Source: a virus. Taken from it: a stretch of 64,000 nt of DNA. Below the pieces are notes generated by a model. It did no database searches. It had not been told where the DNA came from and was given only the letters and a program-made list of their open reading frames with translations. The translations under genes and the position numbers were made by a program. The DNA lies in IMG/VR virus record IMGVR_UViG_3300000228_000004, positions 1 through 64,000 of that record. The stretch is one strand, 5' to 3'. Below, piece by piece: positions 50,142 through 57,141 of the stretch (position 1 is its first letter; each line of letters starts with the position of its first letter).

Positions 50142-50748
50142 TTTCATCAAATTTTGCATATGCATCAGCTGATTCAGTATAACCGCCGTCAACTCTTTCG
50201 TGGTTCAGTTTATTCTTCCCCATATATAATTGATACATATATTCAGGTGTCATATTCGCGTACCACCCAAGTGAATTTATCAGGTACACGAACGCGGTCA
50301 ATGATTCTTCCCTTTGGTCTAAAAGAGAAGATAATGAAAATGAATTGATATCTAACATCAATCCACTAGATAAATTTTCCCCATTTTCATCAAATTCCGC
50401 TTTAGAGAACTCCTCGTGGCAAGAAATATAATCACCTAACAATTGTTCTATATTAGACCCGTAATTCATAATCAATACACTGATCGCAAAGTGGATAATA
50501 TCAACTGCTTCTACTTGCATGTTATTAAAGTCATTCTCTAGGAAAATTTTCCACCACTTCCAACCAGTTCCTGTATCACCAGTCCTAGGGGAACTTTCCA
50601 ATAGTTCCCCTAACTCAGCCATCATTGCTGAAATAAAGTGTGATTTTGGGATAATCTCAGCCCAATCTTCCCCTGAATACTTCTCATTTAATAATACCTG
50701 TGCGCTCAAAATTTCACTAAATTCATTTACTTTCATTATGTTAAACAT
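50107..50748 (-). CDS. Dimeric dUTPase (all-alpha NTP pyrophosphatase)
   Basis: 213 residues. AMMAELGELLESS and WKWWK, then VEAVDIIHFAIS form the E..E...E..D metal site of the dimeric dUTPase/dCTPase group; KNKLNHERVDGGY near 180 matches KN.LN..R...GY. It removes dUTP and supplies dUMP to the hydroxymethylase. Confidence 0.85.
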   Translation of the reverse strand: MFNIMKVNEFSEILSAQVLLNEKYSGEDWAEIIPKSHFISAMMAELGELLESSPRTGDTGTGWKWWKIFLENDFNNMQVEAVDIIHFAISVLIMNYGSNIEQLLGDYISCHEEFSKAEFDENGENLSSGLMLDINSFSLSSLLDQREESLTAFVYLINSLGWYANMTPEYMYQLYMGKNKLNHERVDGGYTESADAYAKFDENGNEDNTKLFK

Positions 50749-50759
50749 TATTTTTCCTT

Positions 50760-51189
50760 TTATTTATGATTTGAAGTACTCAGTACTTCACCGTCCTTAT
50801 CAACCCATTTTCTCAGTTTGAAATCCAGTATATACATAGTTTTATCTGAATTTTCTTTGGCATCAATCGTGTGTTTTGTGCCCTTAGATTCCCCATCCCA
50901 GATAACCAAGAACATACCCGAATTATCCCAGATGGTTTTGTTTCTTATAAAACCAGCACTTTCCATATTTTTCCCAATCAGCTGGGTAAATTTCAGTGGG
51001 AATATCATTTACTTCAGTATAATATTCAGCCATAGAATCTATCCCTCTTGCGCCACCTGATACTATAGTGTCAAATTGTGTTTTTAAACGCATAGAGTCT
51101 AAAATTTTTACCAAAAGGTCAAAATCTTCAAACCCACGGGAACCAATGACCGCTAATCTTATCACGGGGGGGAGAACCACTTTTTTCAA
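50760..51189 (-). pseudogene. SLOG-domain (DUF2493/DprA-like) protein with a frameshift
   Basis: The first frame (51189-50923) has RLAVIGSRGFEDFD and IVSGGARGIDSMAEYY, the Rossmann-like SLOG nucleotide-binding motifs, then PADWEKYGK. The continuation AGFIRNKTIWDNSGMFLVIW and SKGTKHTI lies in the next frame (to 50760). One A missing in the AAA run after GG at about 50966 explains this. SLOG proteins bind or cleave nucleotides. Confidence 0.75.
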
Positions 51190-51206
51190 TCACTGTCTCA
51201 TCCTTA

Positions 51207-52388
51207 TCAATGCGTTTTCAACCACTCATCGGTTTGTTTTATTTCAGTATCTGAATCATTTGGATTTCGTTTATACCTATTTCTTGGTCTTCCAGTTTTC
51301 TGTTTCACAGAGACTATTTTTTGTAATTCACAGAAACTGTTTTCACACATCATAACATTTAATTTTCGATCTTCCTCTGGTAAATGGTCAAAAAGTTCAC
51401 TATAATCAATGTGAAGTCCGCGTTTTTCCCATTCAGTCTCTATATTATCCCTGACCCAGAATAATGCTTCTTCGTGGGTCATACCGTCCCTGTCTTCCAT
51501 TAAAAGGTCTATCCCTCTATCACATCCTGGCCCAGACACTACGAATTCATTTTCACTGAACTTGAATTCTGGTATATATGTTAAGTCAACAAATACTTGG
51601 TACGCCAAAAACCCAGCCAATCCTGGGATTTCTCTCAAAATATTGAATACTTCCTCTTGAGTATTCGCCCCTTGAACTCGAGTGGATATATCCGTGTTTT
51701 TAACCCATTGTATCATGTGTATCATCCTAGTTGGCATATTTTTTTCTACACCAACTATTTCATACCCTTCATTTTCTTTAATATACCCCTTTGCTTCTTT
51801 CCAGGTCATTTCTTCTGTGTCAATATGACCTTCTTTTCTTACCTCAACCACCATACCCGAATTCGTGCATTCGTACTCTAATGTTTTAGGGAAAGCCCAA
51901 CTTGCTTTGAGCCCACCAGTGTTAAATGCTGGTGTGAAAAATGCATATTTCGGATTTTCTTTAGCATATTCGATAAATATTTCACGGAACGCGTCTATGT
52001 CTAAATTGTCAAAATCTTCTATGTAACCACCAAATAATTCTGATGTACTAGACTTGTTATATGTTCTGAAGAAGATAGAATTGAGGATCTTTACTTCTAG
52101 TGTTAGATTCGGGTTTGTGCTAATATTCTTAATCAACCATTTAGACTCTCTATCGAGTTCACGCCTTACATTAGTGAATCTATAATTCTTGAACACTTCA
52201 TCGTCTGTCCATTCTTGTTGTGGTAATTTTTCAATTTCTTTTCTTTTGTGTATATTGTGTCTTTCAGACATGAACAAATTATGATATCTTAGCACCTCTT
52301 CATTTAAAATCGGTTTCGCGTTTTTTATCTTTTCGATATCAACACCACAATATCTAATATCGGCTTCCTTTGTTTTCATTAAAACCAT
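51207..52388 (-). CDS. Alpha-glutamyl/putrescinyl-thymine pyrophosphorylase-like protein
   Basis: 393 residues. A DNA-glycosylase-like helical fold: FRTYNKSSTSELFGGY (~105), then a helix-hairpin-helix-like LREIPGLAGFLAYQVF (~255) and VVSGPGCDRGID (~290), the GPG..RG motif of the aGPT-Pplase group. Such proteins are proposed to displace pyrophosphate from activated hmU and attach glutamate or putrescine. It lies between polymerase and dUTPase genes and overlaps the polymerase start by 10 bp. Confidence 0.75.
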   Translation of the reverse strand: MVLMKTKEADIRYCGVDIEKIKNAKPILNEEVLRYHNLFMSERHNIHKRKEIEKLPQQEWTDDEVFKNYRFTNVRRELDRESKWLIKNISTNPNLTLEVKILNSIFFRTYNKSSTSELFGGYIEDFDNLDIDAFREIFIEYAKENPKYAFFTPAFNTGGLKASWAFPKTLEYECTNSGMVVEVRKEGHIDTEEMTWKEAKGYIKENEGYEIVGVEKNMPTRMIHMIQWVKNTDISTRVQGANTQEEVFNILREIPGLAGFLAYQVFVDLTYIPEFKFSENEFVVSGPGCDRGIDLLMEDRDGMTHEEALFWVRDNIETEWEKRGLHIDYSELFDHLPEEDRKLNVMMCENSFCELQKIVSVKQKTGRPRNRYKRNPNDSDTEIKQTDEWLKTH

Positions 52389-53548
52389 TCCTCAAGTTTA
52401 AAATTTTGCTTCATATCATAACCAACTGCTTCTAACATAAGGTTAAGTGGTGATATGAAATAATCTTCCCACATTTTACCCCTATCAACATATTTTTCAA
52501 GCCCAGAGTCTGTTATAAAGTCAGAATCTAGAAACCCGATTATATCATCACCTAAAATGTTGGGTTTCTTTAAAATACAATATTTTATTTTATCACTGTC
52601 TGTTATTTTAGGGTATTTGGATAACCCAGTTCTTTCTAAAAAAATATTGTAATTCATTGCCGCCCTTACATTCATTGGCGCAGTTAAAATTTTTCCATTT
52701 TTCTTAGTGGTGAATTTACCTATACCCCCCTTATAATCCAAAGACCCGATACCAGAAACCCTGCATATGTCACCCAATGGTGCTTTGTAGAATTTCTCTT
52801 CTATCTCAGATATAGAAGCAATCGTTTCTTTTGCATCGTTATCTAGAATTACATTCACCATATCTTTGAGATATTTCCTACAAAAGGGCGGAGTAGAAGA
52901 TCGTACTATCTCCAACCCAGTGACCGCCAATTTAGGGTCATCGACAAGTATAGACCCTTCGTCCCAAACGGCACGCAAAGCATATTTTTTCTTTGCAACA
53001 AACATCCCTTTATCGGCAATTTTTTCAAGTTTTGCCCCGATGGGCTTGGCACTAAATGCGTTGAAATTGTCTGAGAAAGAATCTATGTATTCTTGGACCC
53101 ATACATCGAGGTATTTATGATCAAAATTAACAAGTTTATCAAGTATTTCGTGATTATTAGCGGTGTCGAATTTTTTTACTAATTCATTAAGAGTAAAATA
53201 CACAGAGTCGGTGTCACCATAAACTACAAAGTCAATATTGGTATTAAGAACACTTCGTAACTTCCCATTTACATAATTCGCCAATCCTTGTATAAATATC
53301 CTACCGTTCCCAGTGATACTTGCAGCAACATCTCGATTGAATAGTAAAAAGTGTATATTTGCTAGAGCACCATATAATGAGTTCATCGAAATCTTTAGAG
53401 CCATCTGATATACATCGAAATAAGCAATTCTAGTGTCTATATATTTCATATCTGCCGTTAAACCACTAACATCCAAATCGTTGATTTTATCAATCGTCAT
53501 TGAACCGTCTTCTATACCATCGTAAATTTCTTCTATTGTCATGTTCAC
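52379..53548 (-). CDS. 43: DNA polymerase, C-terminal piece (gp43C)
   Basis: 389 residues: a leader (MTIEEIYDGIEDGSMT) then family B motif B, KISMNSLYGALANIH (~55); motif C, FVVYGDTDSV (~108); a KKKYAL thumb motif (~180); and a C-terminus with LMLEAVGYD. It corresponds to the half of T4 gp43 from the fingers tip onwards. It must pair with the 58401-57136 piece. No intein is visible at either edge. Confidence 0.92.
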   Translation of the reverse strand: MNMTIEEIYDGIEDGSMTIDKINDLDVSGLTADMKYIDTRIAYFDVYQMALKISMNSLYGALANIHFLLFNRDVAASITGNGRIFIQGLANYVNGKLRSVLNTNIDFVVYGDTDSVYFTLNELVKKFDTANNHEILDKLVNFDHKYLDVWVQEYIDSFSDNFNAFSAKPIGAKLEKIADKGMFVAKKKYALRAVWDEGSILVDDPKLAVTGLEIVRSSTPPFCRKYLKDMVNVILDNDAKETIASISEIEEKFYKAPLGDICRVSGIGSLDYKGGIGKFTTKKNGKILTAPMNVRAAMNYNIFLERTGLSKYPKITDSDKIKYCILKKPNILGDDIIGFLDSDFITDSGLEKYVDRGKMWEDYFISPLNLMLEAVGYDMKQNFKLEEWF

Positions 53549-53559
53549 CTCTTAATTAA

Positions 53560-53602
53560 GTTAAATTATAGTAAAAATGACTTAATTAAAACTTAATTAA
53601 CA
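53560..53602 (-). promoter_or_regulatory. AT-rich repeats and promoter-like element before the polymerase C-piece
   Basis: Three TTAATTAA(G) repeats surround CTATAATTTAAC on the minus strand; the CTATAAT could be a -10 box with TTTTAATTAAG upstream. About 20-35 bp before the polymerase C-piece start. Confidence 0.4.
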
Positions 53603-53613
53603 ATCATTAAAGA

Positions 53614-53629
53614 ACCGTCACTCGACGGT
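53614..53629 (-). terminator. Hairpin, possible terminator
   Basis: A perfect 6-bp stem ACCGTC/GACGGT with a 4-nt loop, followed on the minus strand by TCTTTAA. A weak intrinsic terminator between the decayed cargo gene and the polymerase C-piece. Confidence 0.45.
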
Positions 53630-53698
53630 ATTATTCTTTTCTACTTTACCGCAGTAATTTTCCTCAGCTGTCACATTTTATGCTTAACAAAAATACCA

Positions 53699-53940
53699 TC
53701 AATCTTGCTCTTCCCAATTACCCCAATCGTTATTCTGATATGCATTAAACCCTTCTGACCATAATATGGCTAGAACTCGTTTCGAAATGTCCTTGTAAAC
53801 ATTAAATGAGTCAGCTTCAAAAAGGGTCACAAAGGGCGAGTGTCAATTTTTCTCGAACCCCGACCACTTTCAAGGCATAGATCAGCAACTCTTTCAGCTT
53901 CTTCCTGAAGCATTTTTTCAAATTGAGTAAATGTATTCAC
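53699..53940 (-). pseudogene. Second copy of the 54578 gene, frameshifted
   Basis: A GTG start gives NTFTQFEKMLQEEAERVADL, then after about 35 codons the match to the 54578 protein moves to another frame (FEADSFNVYKDISKRVLAIL, then WSEGFNAYQNNDWGNWEEQD). Length 242 bp against 240 bp in the intact copy. A one-base indel near 53830 explains it. Confidence 0.75.
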
Positions 53941-53959
53941 GCCACATCCTCACAATTCA

Positions 53960-54268
53960 TTAAGCTACTTTCTTTTCAGCCATATAAGTTTCTATTTCTT
54001 CTTGAGTAAGAACTCCTTCTGAGTATATAATACCAGAATAACCGTCACTAGCAGCATTATTTTTAGCGTTGTAAATGTTTGTTATAAGTGAACCGATACT
54101 TTTAGGGCTTCTGTTGATTTTCTTGTTACCCTTTTCATGTTCCCAAGACTGCCCTACCTCTAACACATAACTGAAATATTTGATCAACTCTTCTAGAGTA
54201 CCGATTTCTGAGGGATAATCTCTTCCTGATTTTCTCTGGTTGATTTTGAATATTTTTACTTTTGCCAT
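53960..54268 (-). CDS. Unknown 102-residue protein
   Basis: MAKVKIFKINQRKSGRDYPS, then a helical domain (GTLEELIKYFSYVLEVG) and a basic loop (KKINRSPKS). Its 31-bp leader region is identical to that of the 57074 gene. Cargo of the polymerase gap; function unknown. Confidence 0.75.
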   Translation of the reverse strand: MAKVKIFKINQRKSGRDYPSEIGTLEELIKYFSYVLEVGQSWEHEKGNKKINRSPKSIGSLITNIYNAKNNAASDGYSGIIYSEGVLTQEEIETYMAEKKVA

Positions 54269-54290
54269 TTTAGACCCTTTATGTTTAATT

Positions 54291-54336
54291 ATTATATAAT
54301 ATTATACCGTAAGTTAGCTTAAACCTTGCTTAATTT
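54291..54336 (-). promoter_or_regulatory. Phage promoter element
   Basis: ATTAAGCAAGG, TTTAAGCTAA, CTTACGG, TATAATATTATATAATAA on the minus strand, before the 54268 gene. Confidence 0.7.
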
Positions 54337-54353
54337 TAAAAAATTCCACTTAT

Positions 54354-54436
54354 TTATGCATCGACTTCTTTCAATTTACCCTGAAGTACCTCATATATAA
54401 GCATGCGTCTTCTAGGAAGTTTAATTCTTTTTGAGA
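54354..54436 (-). pseudogene. Fragment of the polymerase middle-piece 3' end
   Basis: The frame RRRMLIYEVLQGKLKEVDA, then stop, matches the C-terminus of the polymerase middle piece (KRKMLMYKALQAKLKTV) at about 10 of 17 positions, and the similarity extends a little upstream (ISKRIKL). It is followed by a promoter element and a MAK... gene, the same order as after the real end at 57136. Confidence 0.75.
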
Positions 54437-54448
54437 TATGCCGAAATC

Positions 54449-54523
54449 TCAAGAAGTTTCGTTAATCTCTTTTATGGTCATTTCACCATTTTCTATTTTC
54501 AGACAAAGTTCATTGAAATCCAT
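54449..54523 (-). pseudogene. 24-codon ORF resembling the polymerase C-piece start
   Basis: MDFNELCLKIENGEMTIKEI and four more residues. IENGEMTIKEIN parallels IEDGSMTIDKIN at the start of the polymerase C-piece. It lies after the intact 54578 gene, as the real C-piece start lies after the frameshifted copy. Probably the 5' scar of a second C-piece. Confidence 0.55.
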
Positions 54524-54550
54524 TTAATAAACCTTACATTATTTTCATCT

Positions 54551-54577
54551 ATTATACCAAAAAATATTAAAGTTTGC
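54551..54577 (-). promoter_or_regulatory. Promoter-like element
   Basis: ACTTTAATATTTTTTGG followed by TATAATAGATG on the minus strand: one half-site plus -10 with the usual spacing. Confidence 0.45.
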
Positions 54578-54817
54578 TTAATACTGGTCTTCACCTGGAT
54601 ACTGATTTCCAAAACCTTGGATGGTACTGACTCCTTCTGAATTTAGGATTATCCTAATTCTTCTGTAAATTTCGTTTGTCACATCTATCGAATTTACGTC
54701 GAATATTGAAATGATCTGAAGAACATTTACCTTAGTTTGGCCACAGCCGTCTAAATATACATCGACTACCCTTTCAGCTTCGGCTTGTATCATTTGTTCA
54801 AGTTCAGAAATACGCAT
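54578..54817 (-). CDS. Unknown 79-residue helical protein (intact copy)
   Basis: MRISELEQMIQAEAERVVDV, then a second helical half ending GFGNQYPGEDQY. Paralogue of the frameshifted copy at 53699. Function unknown. Confidence 0.72.
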   Translation of the reverse strand: MRISELEQMIQAEAERVVDVYLDGCGQTKVNVLQIISIFDVNSIDVTNEIYRRIRIILNSEGVSTIQGFGNQYPGEDQY

Positions 54818-54903
54818 TTGCCCCTCGATAAAAATTTATAATATTTACACCGAATATAGTTTATTGAGATTAATAACCATTCGTGATCTCATTTCTTTGT
54901 TTT

Positions 54904-55359
54904 TTAAAGTTCTTCCTCTATCGCGGTTTCTTCTATCTTACATATAAACAGTGCACCCTCTTCTTTACCTTCCTCTCCTGTATAAAAACCACTTGTGATA
55001 AAATAATTACAAGTTTCACTGTCGTATATAACCCACTTCCACTTAGTCACCGTTTTCGGTTTTATGCGATAAGAATACTCAGCATATAGATGCTGAGTGA
55101 ACATATCCAAATCAGTGAGTGTAGTTATTTCCCACTCTCCGTGCAGTGTATTGAGCCATTCAATTTGCGTTTTGTCATCTACGAATTGCTTTCGTAGTGA
55201 TGCATATTCATCGTCTAGTATGTAGATTAAATCCTTATCCCAGCTTGGTAATGTTGTTACATCCCAAAGTTCATCAGTTGGCATCTTACACCATACTATT
55301 GTTCCAACTGGACTATTTGCGAATTTAATCATCTCTTCTTTATGTACTCTGCCCATCAT
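54904..55359 (-). CDS. Tandem paralogue 3 of 3, unknown function
   Basis: 151 residues. Shares with the next two genes a fold marked by W.K (VWCKMPTDELW), LRKQFVDDKTQIEW and YRIKPKTVTKWKWVIYDSET. The stretch TVTKWKWVIYDSET to TGEEG is almost identical to gene 2 (55356), while the rest diverges. Start overlaps gene 2 stop by 4 bp. Confidence 0.75.
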   Translation of the reverse strand: MMGRVHKEEMIKFANSPVGTIVWCKMPTDELWDVTTLPSWDKDLIYILDDEYASLRKQFVDDKTQIEWLNTLHGEWEITTLTDLDMFTQHLYAEYSYRIKPKTVTKWKWVIYDSETCNYFITSGFYTGEEGKEEGALFICKIEETAIEEEL

Positions 55360-55805
55360 TCAACTTCCTTTCTTGTTTCTTCTATCTTACATATAAAAAA
55401 TGCGTTACCATTACCTTCCTCTCCTGTATAAAAACCACTTGTGATAAAATAATTACGAGTTTCACTGTCGTATATAACCCACTTCCACTTAGTCACCGTT
55501 TTTGGTTTTATGCGGTAACAGTCTGATGTATGATTCCACAAGAACCCATCAAATTTTAACAGATTTTCAAAATTGTTTGGAACCCATTTACTTGAACACT
55601 CATCATATATCTCAATCTGTGATGCATTATCTATGAATTGCTTTCGTATTTCTGAGTGCTCGTCATCTACGATGTAGTGGAAATTATTATACCATCCTGG
55701 TTCTACTACCTTAACCCACTCTGTGTGCCTTTTTTCCCTATACCAAACATTTGTACCATCAGGTCTATCCGCCCATCTATTAATTTCTCTTCTATGGTGT
55801 TTCAT
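55356..55805 (-). CDS. Tandem paralogue 2 of 3, unknown function
   Basis: 149 residues (MKHHRREINRWADRPDGTNV). Same motifs as its neighbours (IRKQFIDNASQIEI, YRIKPKTVTKWKWV, FITSGFYTGEEGN). ATGA-type overlaps on both sides. Such TVTKWKWV proteins occur in several phages; their role is unknown to me. Confidence 0.75.
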   Translation of the reverse strand: MKHHRREINRWADRPDGTNVWYREKRHTEWVKVVEPGWYNNFHYIVDDEHSEIRKQFIDNASQIEIYDECSSKWVPNNFENLLKFDGFLWNHTSDCYRIKPKTVTKWKWVIYDSETRNYFITSGFYTGEEGNGNAFFICKIEETRKEVE

Positions 55806-56266
55806 ACTTCAAACTCTCTTTCAGTTTCTTCGATTTTACAAACAAATATATGGAATTTACTTTTTGAACCATCTACATAGTAACCATTTGATATTCTATG
55901 TTCATTCGTTAAGATATCTTTTATAACCCACTTCCACATAGTTACCGTTTTCGGTTTTACCCGATACCTATGCCCCATATCAAGAAATTTCGTTAGGCTA
56001 TCTAGCTCCCGTCTATCAGTTGCTACCCACTTATCATCGATATAGTGGTGCCACTCGACCCTTGTCGGGTCATCAAGGAATTGCTTTCGTATTTTAGCGT
56101 GTTTGTCATCTACTATGTATAAGAGATCTGTATTCCAACTCGGGTGGGCTGTTAGTATCCACTCCAGTTCATTTTGTCTTTTAAACCATACACCAGTTGC
56201 TTCTGGTGCGTCAGCCCAGCGTATTATTTCACTTCTATGCTTTTTCATCTTTTGAATATCCCCCAT
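55802..56266 (-). CDS. Tandem paralogue 1 of 3, unknown function
   Basis: 154 residues from 56266; an alternative start is the ATG at 56248 (MKKHRSEIIRWADAPEATG), which aligns better with gene 2. The C-terminal part (YRVKPKTVTMWKWV) is more diverged than in the other two. First of the tandem set. Confidence 0.72.
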   Translation of the reverse strand: MGDIQKMKKHRSEIIRWADAPEATGVWFKRQNELEWILTAHPSWNTDLLYIVDDKHAKIRKQFLDDPTRVEWHHYIDDKWVATDRRELDSLTKFLDMGHRYRVKPKTVTMWKWVIKDILTNEHRISNGYYVDGSKSKFHIFVCKIEETEREFEV

Positions 56267-56303
56267 GATTTTAATAGCGTATATTCCAGTTCGGTGATAT
56301 CAC

Positions 56304-56384
56304 TTATTTCTCCCCGAGACAGTGAGATTCACTAATCTTATATCCTGCTTCCTGGAGCTTTTTAATCGCTTTTTCTATTTTCAT
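56304..56384 (-). CDS. Possible 26-residue peptide gene
   Basis: MKIEKAIKKLQEAGYKISES and six more residues. Start overlaps the preceding stop (ATGA). Coupling supports translation, but it is very short. Confidence 0.4.
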   Translation of the reverse strand: MKIEKAIKKLQEAGYKISESHCLGEK

Positions 56385-56464
56385 TTTTTATCCTCTGAAT
56401 CTTTCAGGGCATACTCTGTTCCCGTTCCGTACCTGTTTGTCTTTTGCTCGATACCTTTGTACAT
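56381..56464 (-). CDS. Possible 27-residue peptide gene
   Basis: MYKGIEQKTNRYGTGTEYAL and seven more residues, 8 bp after the stop of the 56715 gene and overlapping the next start by 4 bp. A decayed relative may lie at 56840-56930. Confidence 0.4.
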   Translation of the reverse strand: MYKGIEQKTNRYGTGTEYALKDSEDKK

Positions 56465-56472
56465 CAGGTATA

Positions 56473-56715
56473 TCAGTCCAATTTTAATTCAAATTTGGTA
56501 CAACCATTGCAGTATTCAAGTATCATTGAACAATCACCGTCTATAATGCTGCAATATTCGATAGACATGAACCCTTCACAGTTTTTGCAGTTTATGCTTT
56601 TATCAAACCCATCATAGTTTTCTATTGTGAAATCTACCACATCATGTAACATCAAACTCATAACCCTTGGTTGGTCAACCAATATAAATTTATTTTTTAT
56701 TTCATCTACTGTCAT
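56473..56715 (-). CDS. Small zinc-ribbon protein
   Basis: 80 residues from the ATG at 56715 (MTVDEIKNKFILVDQ), preferred over the GTG at 56736 because GGAGATATAAG precedes it. CKNCEGF and EYCNGC give two Cys pairs. Function unknown. Confidence 0.68.
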   Translation of the reverse strand: MTVDEIKNKFILVDQPRVMSLMLHDVVDFTIENYDGFDKSINCKNCEGFMSIEYCSIIDGDCSMILEYCNGCTKFELKLD

Positions 56716-56945
56716 CTTATATCTCCAAAAGTTCACTATATAAATTTAATCACTTTTTATAGTGATACCTCTGCTTTTTCGTGTATACCTGCCTCTTTAA
56801 GCCTTTTAACCACTAACTTCTTTCACCGTTTTTATATCTATCGTGTTAGATATATCAGGGTATATAGCGAACACGCCATACCATACCCAAAGTACTGTTT
56901 GGATAAATGGTATTCAGGCAAATTCACGATTTCAATAATTTCATA

Positions 56946-57074
56946 TTAAACGCCGAATTTTGCCCTAAAATCATTTAACATTTCAAGTAAGTCTTCTACT
57001 TGAAATTGATTCAACCATTCTCTAGTCAATCCGAACTCATTTGCTAATGTATTCACTACTTGTGATTTTGCCAT
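56946..57074 (-). CDS. 42-residue protein, unknown function
   Basis: MAKSQVVNTLANEFGLTREW, helical. RBS AAAGGGTCTAAA and the whole 31-bp leader match the 54268 gene exactly. First cargo gene after the polymerase middle piece. Confidence 0.6.
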   Translation of the reverse strand: MAKSQVVNTLANEFGLTREWLNQFQVEDLLEMLNDFRAKFGV

Positions 57075-57096
57075 TTTAGACCCTTTATGTTTAATT

Positions 57097-57141
57097 GTTA
57101 TAATATATTATACCGCAAGTTAGCTTAAAGTAAGGTTAAAC
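57097..57141 (-). promoter_or_regulatory. Phage promoter element
   Basis: GTTTAACCTTA, CTTTAAGCTAA, CTTGCGG, TATAATATATTATAA. The distal half-site overlaps the stop region of the polymerase middle piece. Confidence 0.75.
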
